Shown here in pieces: positions 1 to 8,260 of a stretch of 32,584 nt of DNA; position 1 is the stretch's first letter; every line of letters starts with the position of its first letter. The notes beneath the pieces are model-generated. The model was not told the DNA's origin and did not search any database. It saw nothing but the letters and a program-made list of their open reading frames with translations. Source of the DNA: CAWUIO01 sp963922455 (GTDB lineage Bacteria; Bacteroidota; Bacteroidia; Cytophagales; Microscillaceae); the NCBI GenBank assembly GCA_963922455.1, contig CAWUIO010000076.1:1-32584 (forward strand), in the 5' to 3' direction. Both the position numbers and the translations under genes were made by a program.

Positions 1-26
1 CAAACAGGCCGCTCCATCCCTAAGCC
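1..26 (-). repeat. Hairpin repeat family, copy 1 (cut by window edge)
   Basis: Only the conserved 5' end of the repeat is present, read on the minus strand (GGCTTAGGGATGGAGCGG and onward). It matches the same block in the copies ending at 10023, 21735 and 16357. The rest lies outside the window. Positions 27-79 after it show nothing recognisable. Confidence 0.75.
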
Positions 27-80
27 TTTTTAGGTTTGCCCCCTTCCTCGTTCTGAGCAGGATTTAATGAAAATACCCTA

Positions 81-111
81 TTGGGAATCGATCGCTTATT
101 GTGTAGCTTTG
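81..111 (+). promoter_or_regulatory. Bacteroidota-type promoter for the TerB-like gene
   Basis: TAGCTTTG at 104-111 is an exact match to the Bacteroidota -7 consensus TAnnTTTG. A TTG at 81-83 lies 20 bases upstream and fits the -33 element. Transcription would begin near 117-119, leaving a leader of about 25 bases before the ATG at 144. The consensus is established knowledge; the assignment is inferred from sequence alone. Confidence 0.5.
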
Positions 112-143
112 ATGCTCACTAGACTTTTAAATTCTTAGCAATT

Positions 144-527
144 ATGAGCATACTCAAATCCATCATCGGCTCCATCAAATCTTCCTTTTCCAATGAAGCT
201 TTTGAGCAAATGAAAATGAATGAGCTCCGCCAAAAATTGACGGATGCTATCCAAGAAGCGAGTAGCGATGGCACCATCACCTCCGAAGAAATGAGCGATA
301 TCCGAGGCATTGCCCAGCAGTTAGGCCTTAGCGATACCGATATGAGCCACGTAAAAAGGGATGTACTCAAAAACCTGGTGGCTTTTATCCTGGAAGATGG
401 CAAAGTAACCGACGACGAGATGGCCCTTTTAAAAGAAGTAGAAGATGGCTTGCAAGTAGTAGAAGGAGACAAGGAACAGTTGAAAGCCGACTTGCAGAAA
501 GTCAAAGATATGTATGCACAAAATTAA
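144..527 (+). CDS. TerB-like acidic helical protein
   Basis: A 127-residue soluble protein without a signal peptide. Two similar blocks, DGTITSEEM (residues 42-50) and DGKVTDDEM (85-93), each sit between predicted helices. This spacing of acidic turns and helices resembles the TerB/DjlA N-terminal fold, which is linked to tellurite resistance and stress proteins and may bind metal. No J-domain or other fused domain is present. The ATG at 144 follows a good Bacteroidota promoter and no upstream in-frame start is needed. The gene stands alone and converges on the unknown gene at 575-934. The fold assignment is inferred from pattern, not from a profile search, so a generic EF-hand-like or unrelated helical protein remains possible. 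It should not be read as evidence of tellurite resistance. Confidence 0.75.
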   Translation: MSILKSIIGSIKSSFSNEAFEQMKMNELRQKLTDAIQEASSDGTITSEEMSDIRGIAQQLGLSDTDMSHVKRDVLKNLVAFILEDGKVTDDEMALLKEVEDGLQVVEGDKEQLKADLQKVKDMYAQN

Positions 528-545
528 ATTAGAAGCTATTCTAAT
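528..545. terminator. Weak hairpin between convergent genes
   Basis: ATTAGAA (528-534) and TTCTAAT (539-545) form a perfect 7-bp, AT-rich stem directly after the stop codon of the TerB-like gene. There is no strong T-run on either side, so terminator function is doubtful. Confidence 0.25.
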
Positions 546-574
546 GTAAGTATTTGGCGGGCAAAGGAACCCGT

Positions 575-934
575 TCAATCAGTAGCTAAGTTTCCCGGTT
601 CTATCCAGTGGCCGGCCAACTGGGTGATCAAATCCCATTGTCCCTGGTCGGCCAGGGTATATACTTTTTTTACAAAGCGCTCCCGTACTTGTATTCGGTA
701 GCCTACCAGATGGGGCTGGATAATTCTTCTCCGAATCAAACTTTGTAGGGATTTTTGTCGAGGATACGCCTCTGGAAATTTTTTATCTAGTATCAAAATG
801 ACCCTCTTCCGCATCAAGCGGCGAGATTTGCGGCCTCTGGAGTCAATATAGGGCTCATAGAGGCAGTTTTCACTGAAAAGTTGCATCAGTGTTTCTCGTT
901 CATAGCTACTTAACTCGACAAAAGAGGTACTCAT
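575..934 (-). CDS. Small basic hypothetical protein
   Basis: A 119-residue, Arg/Lys-rich soluble protein that I do not recognise. Basic stretches lie around residues 33-52 (RGRKSRRLMRKR) and 68-90, with predicted helices and no signal peptide or membrane segment. The basic character would suit nucleic-acid binding, but no helix-turn-helix could be placed with confidence. The start at 934 is supported by a minus-strand promoter 50-80 bases upstream. It converges with the TerB-like gene, and its 5' side faces repeat copy 2. Coding status rests on a clean ORF with a well-placed promoter, not on recognised homology. Confidence 0.6.
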   Translation of the reverse strand: MSTSFVELSSYERETLMQLFSENCLYEPYIDSRGRKSRRLMRKRVILILDKKFPEAYPRQKSLQSLIRRRIIQPHLVGYRIQVRERFVKKVYTLADQGQWDLITQLAGHWIEPGNLATD

Positions 935-983
935 ACATGTAACATATACCCTACTTTTTGCTAAAAGCTGGGGAGCTTGTTTA

Positions 984-1013
984 CAAAATTAGCAAAAATA
1001 AGACAAGTTCAAT
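984..1013 (-). promoter_or_regulatory. Bacteroidota-type promoter for the 575-934 gene
   Basis: Read on the minus strand, TAATTTTG (984-991) exactly matches TAnnTTTG. ATTG (1010-1013) lies 18 bases upstream as a -33 element. The start codon is about 50 bases downstream of the -7 box. Confidence 0.5.
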
Positions 1014-1122
1014 CATAGAAGGCCCCAGCCTTTGCTTGTTTCTTGCAGGAATTTTCGATTTGGCAAAGACACCAGCTTATCTTTCGTTTGTTTCATACGT
1101 TTTTGTTTGGCATACATGGTCT

Positions 1123-1248
1123 GGCTGAGGGATAGAGCGGCCTGTTTGAGCCCGCCGCGGGCCGAGGGGTGGCCGGCGAGTAGCGAAAGCCCGACCGCTT
1201 CGGCTTGGGTGGGTTTTGAGCGATGGCCAAGCCGAAGGGGGCAGCCCC
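1123..1248 (+). repeat. Hairpin repeat family, copy 2 (subtype A)
   Basis: A full copy of 126 bp. The 5' block GGCTGAGGGATAGAGCGG is followed by stem 1 (CGCCG at 1153-1157 with CGGCG at 1174-1178) and the middle block AGTAGCGAAAGCCCG. Stem 2 is CTTCGGCTTGG (1198-1208) with its exact complement at 1227-1237 around an 18-base loop. The copy ends in GCAGCCCC. It lies between two divergent genes and ends 46 bases before the ClC start. Short ORFs running through it (for example 1032-1283) are artefacts of the repeat. Confidence 0.9.
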
Positions 1249-1294
1249 AAGAGCCGCATTTTTTAAGAAATCATTTTTCATAGCGTACCGAATT

Positions 1295-3073
1295 ATGAAA
1301 ATTAACCTGCGAGAAATTACGCCAATTCGTCAAATCCTGGCCCTTAGCCGGAAAAACCAGCAAACGCGTAATCTCATTTTTTTGCTAAGTGCCTTGGTTG
1401 GAGTGGTTTCTGGGCTCGCGGCCGTTTTGTTAAAACACGGGGTGGAGTTAATCCAACACAGCCTGACGGCTACCCGCTACGAAGATAATTTTTACCAACT
1501 GATCTACCCGGTGATAGGCCTGATGATTACGGTGATGCTGGCCCGCTACGTGTACCGCGAAAACCTAGGCCACGCTATCACGGATATATTGTACTCCATT
1601 GCCCGCAAATCCTCCCGAATCCATCGGAGCAAGATGTACTCAAGGCTCATTACCAGTCCGTTTACGGTTGGTTTTGGGGGATCGGCCGGTTTGGAATCGC
1701 CCATTGTACTCACCGGGGCGGCCATTGGCTCAAACATGGCGCAGTGGTTTAAGCTTAACTACAAGACCCGCACCTTGATGATTGGTTGTGGTACGGCGGG
1801 GGTTATTTCGGCTATTTTTAATGCTCCCGTGGCCGGTTTCATCTTTAGTATAGAAATCATTATGGGGGGCATTAGTACCAATCGCCTGATTCCTTTGCTC
1901 CTGGCTTCGGTCAGTGCGACGCTCACCTCCCAGGCTTTTTTGGGGGATGAAGTGGCATTTCGCTACAGTCTTCAGGAAGGGTTTACGGCCTTGGATATCC
2001 CCTTTTATCTGCTCTTGGGGGGCTTTTGTGGGCTTTTTGGCCTGTTTTTCAACATGGTTTTGCTCCGGGCCGAAGATTATTTTGATAAAATCCGCAACAT
2101 TTACCGCAAGGCCCTCCTCGGCGGACTGAGCCTGTCTCTTTTGATTTTTTTAACGCCCCCGGTGTATGGTGAAGGCTATAAAATTATTAAGTCGCTGCTG
2201 GCGGGTTCGGAGACCGATTTGCTCTCGCGGAGTTTACTCATAGACAGCAGTGTTTCGGAGGGTATCATCATCTTGTTTTTGCTCTTAGTCCTTTTATTTA
2301 AGGTACTAGCGGCTAGTGTGACCATTGCGGCCGGAGGAAGTGGCGGTACTTTTGCCCCATCCTTGTTTATGGGCTGCCTGGCCGGGTTTACGTTTGCTAA
2401 GATTGTTAATTTTAGTGGTATTGTGCACCTTTCGGAAGCCAATTTTGCTCTGGTGGGGATGTGTGGCGTCTTGGCCGGCACCCAGCATGCTCCCTTGACG
2501 GCTATTTTTCTTATTGCCGAGCTTACCGGTAGTTATGCTTTGTTTTTGCCATTAATGGCGGTTTCGGCCTTGGCCTTGGGTACGGTTTCGTATTTTGAAC
2601 AGTATTCGGTGTATACCCGGGAATTGGTCCAGCGGGGAGACCTATTAGATCAAAGCCTGAGTATGCGGCACGTACAAATTGGCGAGTTGGTCCGGAAAGA
2701 TATTTCCATTTTACATCCTGAAGCCCCATTAAAAGACCTTATGGACCTGATTAGGGGGAGCCGCCAGAGTATTTTCCCGGTATTGATAGACCGGCAAAGG
2801 CTTTTAGGGCTTGTTAGTTTGGACGATGTTCGGGAAGTTATATTTGAACCAGAAAAACACGAGGCCCTCAAAGTACGCGATGTGATGGAGCAACCCCCAA
2901 CCTTTATCCGAAACCGGGAGTCTCTTGAGTCGGTCTTGCACAAGTTTGAGCGCACAGGAGCCCAGAATTTACCCGTGTTTAAAGAGGGCGAATTTGAAGG
3001 ATTTGTCACCCAAGCTGAAGTTTTAGCCTATTATCGGGAAAAAATTATTGAGGAAAGCCTGGAAGAAGTGTAA
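1295..3073 (+). CDS. ClC-family chloride channel/transporter with C-terminal CBS pair
   Basis: A 592-residue membrane protein. A ClC core of many hydrophobic helices (residues 25 to about 440) is followed by two CBS domains (about 465-520 and 525-580), which bind adenine nucleotides in the family and regulate transport. The gating-glutamate motif reads GGSAGLESP (residues 128-136, Glu134), in place of the textbook GREGP. The third selectivity motif, GGTFAPS, is intact near 350-356. The first motif (GSGIP or GHGVP) appears degenerate as LGHAIT near residue 91. An in-frame ATG at 1223 lies inside repeat copy 2 and would add a Lys/Ala-rich tail, so I prefer the ATG at 1295. Only 8 bases separate it from the OmpA-like gene at 3082, which suggests cotranscription. 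Channel versus H+/Cl- exchanger cannot be decided here. Confidence 0.95.
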   Translation: MKINLREITPIRQILALSRKNQQTRNLIFLLSALVGVVSGLAAVLLKHGVELIQHSLTATRYEDNFYQLIYPVIGLMITVMLARYVYRENLGHAITDILYSIARKSSRIHRSKMYSRLITSPFTVGFGGSAGLESPIVLTGAAIGSNMAQWFKLNYKTRTLMIGCGTAGVISAIFNAPVAGFIFSIEIIMGGISTNRLIPLLLASVSATLTSQAFLGDEVAFRYSLQEGFTALDIPFYLLLGGFCGLFGLFFNMVLLRAEDYFDKIRNIYRKALLGGLSLSLLIFLTPPVYGEGYKIIKSLLAGSETDLLSRSLLIDSSVSEGIIILFLLLVLLFKVLAASVTIAAGGSGGTFAPSLFMGCLAGFTFAKIVNFSGIVHLSEANFALVGMCGVLAGTQHAPLTAIFLIAELTGSYALFLPLMAVSALALGTVSYFEQYSVYTRELVQRGDLLDQSLSMRHVQIGELVRKDISILHPEAPLKDLMDLIRGSRQSIFPVLIDRQRLLGLVSLDDVREVIFEPEKHEALKVRDVMEQPPTFIRNRESLESVLHKFERTGAQNLPVFKEGEFEGFVTQAEVLAYYREKIIEESLEEV

Positions 3074-3081
3074 ATTAGCGT

Positions 3082-3516
3082 ATGTCCTATTCATATAAAA
3101 CTATTTATCTAGGCCTGGGGCTGATTTTATTGGGAATTTTCTCTTCTAGGCCAGAAGCTATGGCCCAAGATACCTTAATTATCAAAAGCGTATACTTTGG
3201 CGGAGGAAGTTATTATATTGATGAAGAGCAAATTCAGGAGATATTCGATCTCTTAGAAAAGATCTCTCATCTTGAGCGGTATGAGATTAGTATCACTAGC
3301 CATACCGATAATATTGGTGGCAAGGAATATAACCAGTGGCTTTCCAAAATGCGTAGTAATTCCGTTATTGAGGTACTCAAAAGCTTTGCGATCCCTCCCG
3401 AGCGCATCCTAAAAAAAGATTTTGGCCAAGAAAACCCCGTATACAATAACAATTCCTTTATGGGGCGCCGTTTAAACCGTAGGGTCGACATTATTTTTTC
3501 GCCCCTTATCATGTAA
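3082..3516 (+). CDS. Secreted OmpA-like peptidoglycan-binding protein
   Basis: A 144-residue exported protein. The N-terminus is a Sec signal peptide with a hydrophobic core at residues 7-20 and a likely cut after AMA (about residue 28). The mature part is essentially one OmpA-like domain: SHTDNIGG with the peptidoglycan-contacting Asp, then a long helix, then GRRLNRRVDI near the C-terminus with the conserved Arg. OmpA-like domains bind peptidoglycan non-covalently in the periplasm. There is no lipobox or beta-barrel, so this is a free periplasmic or loosely envelope-attached protein. It starts 8 bases after the ClC stop, indicating an operon, although no functional link to chloride transport is evident. 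Confidence 0.9.
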   Translation: MSYSYKTIYLGLGLILLGIFSSRPEAMAQDTLIIKSVYFGGGSYYIDEEQIQEIFDLLEKISHLERYEISITSHTDNIGGKEYNQWLSKMRSNSVIEVLKSFAIPPERILKKDFGQENPVYNNNSFMGRRLNRRVDIIFSPLIM

Positions 3517-3568
3517 TTTCCCAAAATCCAAGGGGGCTTGTACCTCTTGTTAAAGCCCAGAAAAACCT

Positions 3569-4486
3569 TTGACGAGCCACCGGAATGTTTCTCCCCTCCC
3601 CCCCACAAGGGATTTAACAAAAGGGACTTATTCCTTTTATGAGTATGTTCGTTTGCTCAGTCTCGATGTGGTCTTCGGGGCACTGAGTATGATGTATCTC
3701 TTTGTATATTGCAGTGGCTACCCGATAAGTTGGCCCAATTACCTGGTATTGGGCTTGACGGTTTGGCTTATCTATACTCTAGATCACTTGTGGGATGCTT
3801 ATAAAATCCCACATGAAGCCCATACTCCCCGGCACTTATTTCATCAGAAGTATTTTCTCCCCCTTGCTGGGGTATGGATTTTCATTTTGACCCTCAATAG
3901 CGTTTGTGCCTTTTGGTTTTTGGATCCGAAGACCTTATACTATGGCTTTGTGGTTAGTGTCTTGGTAAGCTTGCACTTTTTATTGGGAGCTATTGAGGGA
4001 TTGCGTTCCGTTTTATTTTTCCAAAAAGAAACCCGAATCGCCCTGGTGTATACCTTAGGAGTTAGTACGGCCCCATTTAGTTTGGTACTCCCTCAACTGG
4101 GGCACTCCCCAGAACTTTGGCTTCTCGCCATGCTTTGTTTTTGCCTGGCCTGGGCCAATTTATTGATTATCTCCCACTATGAGCATGAGATAGACACCCA
4201 GGATGCTCACGTATCGATGGTGAGAAGTTTGGGTTTGGCCAAGAGTCAAAAACTTATACGGGTCATTTTTGGTATTTTTGGAGCTCTTATGCTATTCGCC
4301 TTTTATTTTAACCCCCTACGTCATTGGATAGCCCTGCTCTGTTTGCTTCTTATGGGCTTTATTTTATTTCGGGTATTCCAAGGGGGAGCCTACTTTTTGC
4401 GCCGGGAAAATTACCGGGCCTGGAGTGATGCGATTTTTTATTTGCCCGCACTTCTCGTATTTCTAGGAAATGGCAGCGGGTTTTAA
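3569..4486 (+). CDS. UbiA-like integral membrane protein
   Basis: A polytopic protein of about 305 residues with around eight hydrophobic helices. The segment YTLDHLWDAYK (Asp72, Asp76) and a later acidic loop, HYEHEIDTQD (203-212), sit where UbiA prenyltransferases carry their two Asp-rich motifs, but the classic NDxxDxxxD form is not kept. UbiA enzymes transfer isoprenoid chains to aromatic acceptors such as quinone or heme precursors. With altered motifs the activity here is uncertain. The only in-frame start upstream of the first helix is TTG at 3569; the next ATG (residue 41) would delete part of helix 1, so the N-terminus is uncertain. The stop overlaps the methyltransferase start by 17 bases, which suggests coupled translation and perhaps a shared lipid or quinone-like pathway. 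Confidence 0.8.
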   Translation: MTSHRNVSPLPPTRDLTKGTYSFYEYVRLLSLDVVFGALSMMYLFVYCSGYPISWPNYLVLGLTVWLIYTLDHLWDAYKIPHEAHTPRHLFHQKYFLPLAGVWIFILTLNSVCAFWFLDPKTLYYGFVVSVLVSLHFLLGAIEGLRSVLFFQKETRIALVYTLGVSTAPFSLVLPQLGHSPELWLLAMLCFCLAWANLLIISHYEHEIDTQDAHVSMVRSLGLAKSQKLIRVIFGIFGALMLFAFYFNPLRHWIALLCLLLMGFILFRVFQGGAYFLRRENYRAWSDAIFYLPALLVFLGNGSGF

Positions 4487-5153
4487 TACGTGGGCCGGGA
4501 TGTACGATCCTCTAATGTTCATGGTATTTGGCCGATCTATCAGGGCGTGCCAATTGGCTTACCTGGATCAAATCCCTCCCCGTGCCCACTTGTTAATCGT
4601 AGGAGGAGGCACCGGTTGGATTATACCCAGGCTATGGCAAAAACACCCACAAGTACACATCACTTATCTTGAGATTGCCCCGCGAATGATACAAAAGGCT
4701 CAAGCCTACGCCTCATCCTGTTCGGGCCTGTCCATCCAATTTATCCAGGGAGATCTAAGCGATTTACCCCATGGGGTCTCATATGACATTATTTTTACCC
4801 ACTTTTTTATAGACCTCTTTGTTCCTGCCCAGGCCGAAGAAATTGCGGCACGTTTATACCGCCAGCTCAAACCCGGCGGGCAATGGCATTATGCCGACTT
4901 TTTGGCCTCGGGCCAAGGGTGGGATTGGCGCAAGGCTTTGATCTGGCTCATGTACAGGATCGCTCGCCTAGGAAGTACTATTGAGGCTACACGCTATTGG
5001 GAATACTCCAAAATATTCCAGAAACTGACCTTAGAAAAGGAGAAAGAAGACTTTTATTACAGTAAGATGATTCAAAGTCTCTTGTGGATAAAGCCTTTAC
5101 TTGGCAGGACTTACCCAAGGGTTGCCGGCCACACTAAACCTCCAGGGCAATAG
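4470..5153 (+). CDS. Class I SAM-dependent methyltransferase
   Basis: A 227-residue cytosolic enzyme with a Rossmann methyltransferase core. Motif I is LLIVGGGTG (residues 41-49), the acidic residue after the second strand is Glu68 in ITYLEIA, and a GDLSDLP motif follows near 94-100. LKPGG near 134-138 is the usual post-III loop. The pattern resembles UbiE/type 11 methyltransferases. It overlaps the upstream UbiA-like gene by 17 bases, so the two products probably act in one pathway, possibly on a prenylated or lipid substrate; that is inference. The 3' end overlaps the convergent glycosylase gene by 57 bases, which makes the last 19 residues (rich in Pro and Lys) a candidate late addition. 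The substrate is unknown. Confidence 0.88.
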   Translation: MAAGFNTWAGMYDPLMFMVFGRSIRACQLAYLDQIPPRAHLLIVGGGTGWIIPRLWQKHPQVHITYLEIAPRMIQKAQAYASSCSGLSIQFIQGDLSDLPHGVSYDIIFTHFFIDLFVPAQAEEIAARLYRQLKPGGQWHYADFLASGQGWDWRKALIWLMYRIARLGSTIEATRYWEYSKIFQKLTLEKEKEDFYYSKMIQSLLWIKPLLGRTYPRVAGHTKPPGQ

Positions 5154-5699
5154 GGCATCTTCTTCGGCATAGTCAATCCCTACTCTGGGCCCAGCCAGGA
5201 TGCGGCCTTCGGGTATTTCCACTCCTCGGTTTTCCAGCCAAAGGATGTCTTCAGTTAGGTCTTCTCCGTAATGCCCAAGTTGAATGCCCATGGCTTGGGA
5301 GACTAATGCGGGGCCTGCGGTGAGTCGGGTCTCTAATTTTTTCAGTTTGCGACGTTCCATCATACGCCCGATACCCTCGAGCGGCTCGATACCCCTCACC
5401 AAAATTGCATCGGCCCAACCTTCTGTATTGGTCACAATATTAAACATGGTGTGGATACCGTAACATAAATAAGCATACACCTTTCCTCCTTCGGCAAACA
5501 TAATTTCTGTCCTTTTGGTCCGCCTATTTAAGTGCGCATGACAAGCTTTATCCCGGGCACCGCAGTAAGCTTCTGTCTCTACGATGATCGCGGCGGTTCT
5601 TTCACCATCAATTTGACTTACCAGCACTTTGCCCAGTAATTCGCGGGCAATGCTTACGACATCTTCTCGGGTATAAAAACTTCGGTCTAATTTAGTCAT
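5097..5699 (-). CDS. mpg: DNA-3-methyladenine glycosylase (AAG/MPG family)
   Basis: A 200-residue base-excision repair enzyme that removes alkylated purines such as 3-methyladenine and hypoxanthine. The conserved VETEAY motif gives catalytic Glu43 and intercalating Tyr45. It is followed by DKACHA, an RT-x-R stretch with MF-x-x-GG, YGIHTMFN and an R-x-IEP segment, all in family order. Length is normal for the bacterial AAG family. I chose the ATG at 5699; an upstream in-frame TTG at 5726 would add nine residues with no family support. The last 57 bases overlap the convergent methyltransferase. No partner repair genes are nearby. Confidence 0.95.
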   Translation of the reverse strand: MTKLDRSFYTREDVVSIARELLGKVLVSQIDGERTAAIIVETEAYCGARDKACHAHLNRRTKRTEIMFAEGGKVYAYLCYGIHTMFNIVTNTEGWADAILVRGIEPLEGIGRMMERRKLKKLETRLTAGPALVSQAMGIQLGHYGEDLTEDILWLENRGVEIPEGRILAGPRVGIDYAEEDALLPWRFSVAGNPWVSPAK

Positions 5700-5998
5700 G
5701 ACAATTTTGCAATAATCCTTGGCCAAAAAAAATTCTCAGTATCCAATTAGAAAGCTAGACTAGTTCATACCAGCCAATGACTAGGTGCAAGCCTTCTAAG
5801 CTGGCAAAGAGCAAGGCCTTCAAGCAAGCTAGACCAGATGGAGCAGAATGACAAACGTTAAGATTAGGAAATTGCGGGATAAAAGTTTGAATGTCTAAAA
5901 AATTTCTTATTTTTTGAAAGCTTATCCGCAACACCGGAGCATTTAATCCAGCCATACAGGTTCTTAATGACCGGTGAGTATACATTCAAGGCTATTTT
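5700..5998. other. Intergenic region between divergent mpg and dapA
   Basis: About 300 bases that must hold two divergent promoters. No exact TAnnTTTG box was found for either gene. A minus-strand ORF at 5755-5985 has no recognisable protein features and is not called. No repeat copy or terminator is present. Confidence 0.4.
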
Positions 5999-6898
5999 AT
6001 GAACACAAAAATATTAGAAGGTCTAGGGGTTGCCCTCGTGACTCCCTTTCACGAAGATGGCAATATCGATTGGCCTGGTCTAAAAAATCTATTAGAGCAT
6101 ACCTACGCCCAAGGCAAGGGGGTAGATTATTGGGTGATTTTGGGTACTACCGGCGAAGCGGTAACTATGCGCCCGGCCGAAAAGATACAAATCTTAGACT
6201 TTATCCGGGAAAACAACCCTCAAGAGCTTCCCCTCGTTTACGGAATTGCGGGAAACGATACCCGTTCTGTACTGGAAACCCTTCACGAAACCCCATTAGA
6301 AGGGGTAGATGCCATTTTATCGGCAAGCCCCAGCTATAATAAGCCCTCCCAAGCGGGTATTGTCGAGCATTTCAAACGGATGGCCGATGCCTCTCCCTCC
6401 CCTATTCTTTTATATAATGTTCCGGGCCGTACGGCTTCCAATATGGAGGCTGAAACTACGTTGCAATTGGCCGAGCACCCAAATATCCTTGGTATTAAGG
6501 AGGCTTCCGGAAATTTATTGCAGTGTATGCAAATAGCTAAGCACAAACCTAATGATTTTCTATTACTCTCCGGGGAAGATATGCTAAGCAACCCAATTAT
6601 CTCAGTGGGTGGAGTGGGTGCTATCTCCGTTTTGGCCAATGCTTTCCCCCAGATATTCAAACACATGATCAGCCATTGCCTAAGGGGCAATCTTAGCCAA
6701 TCCCAAGAATCCCTCAAGCAATTACTCGATTTACATCCCCTTATGTACACGGAGTCCAATCCGGTTGGGGTGAAGCAGGCCTTAGCTTTTCTGAAGGTTT
6801 GTCAGCCATGGGTACGTTTACCCCTTTTACCAGCCAGTGAAGCCTTACAGAACTTAATTCGCGCCCAAATGCCCATGACTACGCTCAAAGAGGCTTAA
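5999..6898 (+). CDS. dapA: 4-hydroxy-tetrahydrodipicolinate synthase
   Basis: A 299-residue TIM-barrel enzyme that condenses pyruvate with aspartate semialdehyde, the first committed step to diaminopimelate and lysine. All key elements are visible: LGTTGEA (48-54) with the Thr pair, YNVPGRT (139-145) with the catalytic Tyr139 and substrate-binding Arg144, and GIKEASG (165-171) with the Schiff-base Lys167. The length matches the family and the ATG at 5999 is the natural start. The C-terminus overlaps the convergent OmpA-like gene by 4 bases. The gene stands alone here, outside any lysine operon. Confidence 0.97.
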   Translation: MNTKILEGLGVALVTPFHEDGNIDWPGLKNLLEHTYAQGKGVDYWVILGTTGEAVTMRPAEKIQILDFIRENNPQELPLVYGIAGNDTRSVLETLHETPLEGVDAILSASPSYNKPSQAGIVEHFKRMADASPSPILLYNVPGRTASNMEAETTLQLAEHPNILGIKEASGNLLQCMQIAKHKPNDFLLLSGEDMLSNPIISVGGVGAISVLANAFPQIFKHMISHCLRGNLSQSQESLKQLLDLHPLMYTESNPVGVKQALAFLKVCQPWVRLPLLPASEALQNLIRAQMPMTTLKEA

Positions 6899-7779
6899 TC
6901 TAGGGGGTATATTCGAACCCGTATTTGGCACATTCGTCTTCGTTCATCGTCTTTTTCTAAGAATTCCCCTACCAGTGGGGGGGGGATTATTTCACCTTTG
7001 CCCCGGGGAAGAAAAACAACTTCTTCAAATCGTTTTTTCAGTAGCCCTTGCAATTGATTTCCTAGTTCTCGAGCTCGGTTTAGAGATAATCGTTCATTCC
7101 AGGCTTTCCGGTCAGATTCGGTTTGGTCTGGATAAAATTCCTGGGCATCCGAGTAGCCGTCTACTTCAATACTTACCTTAAAGGCAGCTATCCCTTTCTT
7201 TGCCCTTTTAATTTTTTGAAAATTTTGGTTTATAAAATCCCAGAGGCGAGTTACTTGAAGCTGATGGGTATTGGTCAAGCGATGTTCTCCCAATTTGTAG
7301 AATACCTGGGTTAAAAACTCTGCTTCTACCTCTTGGTCTACTATATTGTACAAACGGCTTAAGAAAATATCAGGATTTTCTTGCATCCAGACCAAGGTAT
7401 TGAGAGATTTTCTTAGAGCCTTGTCTTCTCTGGAACAAAAGATGGGTTTGCCGGCAATGTAGTAGTAGATGGGCTCATTCGAAAATGAGCGCTTCTCCTG
7501 GTGCCCCCAGGAACTAGCCGCTTTGGCGCTTGTTGATGTCTTGCTCCGACGTAAATTTCGGGACAAACCCTTGTTAAAAGATTTATCCAATTCTCCATCA
7601 CGGTCATGCACAAGGCCCTGTGAAGGCTTTTGAACATACCTATAGTCCTTATACGTCCGTCCGGAAGCCAAAAGTAATGGATAAGGATTACCGGTTTGAG
7701 CATAGGCTGGAACAAGTGCGAGTATACCTCCCAGACTGAGAAGGCATTTTCCCATCCAGGGAATGAGTGTTCGCATCAT
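6895..7779 (-). CDS. Secreted protein with C-terminal OmpA-like domain
   Basis: A 294-residue exported protein. The signal peptide has a hydrophobic core at residues 9-25 and a likely cut after AYA. A basic Ser/Lys-rich linker (about 60-95) and a helical middle precede a C-terminal OmpA-like domain (about 195-290). In that domain VSIEVDGYSD supplies the first strand and acidic residue, NERLSLNRARELGNQL is the long helix, and ERRRMCQIRVRI is the closing Arg-rich strand. The domain probably binds peptidoglycan. The middle region is unrecognised. Two consecutive ATG codons occur at the start (7774-7779); the first was used. Its stop overlaps the dapA stop by 4 bases. Confidence 0.8.
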   Translation of the reverse strand: MMRTLIPWMGKCLLSLGGILALVPAYAQTGNPYPLLLASGRTYKDYRYVQKPSQGLVHDRDGELDKSFNKGLSRNLRRSKTSTSAKAASSWGHQEKRSFSNEPIYYYIAGKPIFCSREDKALRKSLNTLVWMQENPDIFLSRLYNIVDQEVEAEFLTQVFYKLGEHRLTNTHQLQVTRLWDFINQNFQKIKRAKKGIAAFKVSIEVDGYSDAQEFYPDQTESDRKAWNERLSLNRARELGNQLQGLLKKRFEEVVFLPRGKGEIIPPPLVGEFLEKDDERRRMCQIRVRIYPLD

Positions 7780-8260
7780 AGTTTTGCTATTAAAACTGGA
7801 AATATGACCAATAGAGGGACTTTTCTCCTCTTTGTACCGCCCTAAGCTTTATCAGGGCAATTTACTATGTTTTTTAAGAATCGCGAGCGAAAGCGCACGC
7901 TTGTCATTTTTGGATCTCTGCTGTAGGGAGGGTCAAATACTAAGCCATAGGACAGGCTCGTCTACCCTTTACTCAAACTAACGCCTTCTTTGCCTAATTA
8001 TTGGCTCGGTTTCTCCCGGAAAACTTCTCTTTTCTTACATAGTACTGAATATACCTTTTTTTTCAAAAGATGCCAGGTTCAGGAAGTTTTCTCCAAAAAG
8101 AATTTTTTTTGCGATTTGGAAAAAATTCTACAACTGGGAATCAGGCCAAAAACAAAGAAACGTAATCAACTGATAATCAATTACTTAATATAATGGTACA
8201 AACTTCGTAATAGATTGGCTGTACTTGGTTCTCAACACACAAAGGTAAAATTAAAGCACA
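7780..8260. other. AT-rich intergenic region with no clear gene
   Basis: About 480 bases between divergent genes. A plus-strand ORF at 7990-8193 is rich in Phe/Lys as expected for random AT-rich DNA and has no recognisable protein features, so it is not called. No repeat copy, RNA gene or clear promoter box was found. The region presumably contains the promoters of both neighbours. Confidence 0.4.

Noticed and set aside
1032..1283. Short ORFs through repeat copy 2 on both strands, and the ClC start at 1223
   Set aside because: They are translations of the repeat; the same pattern appears at the other copies. The ClC start was moved to 1295.
5755..5985. 76-residue minus-strand ORF between mpg and dapA
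   Set aside because: No recognisable domain, signal or promoter, and it occupies the divergent promoter region.
7990..8193. 67-residue plus-strand ORF
   Set aside because: Composition is that expected of AT-rich non-coding DNA.
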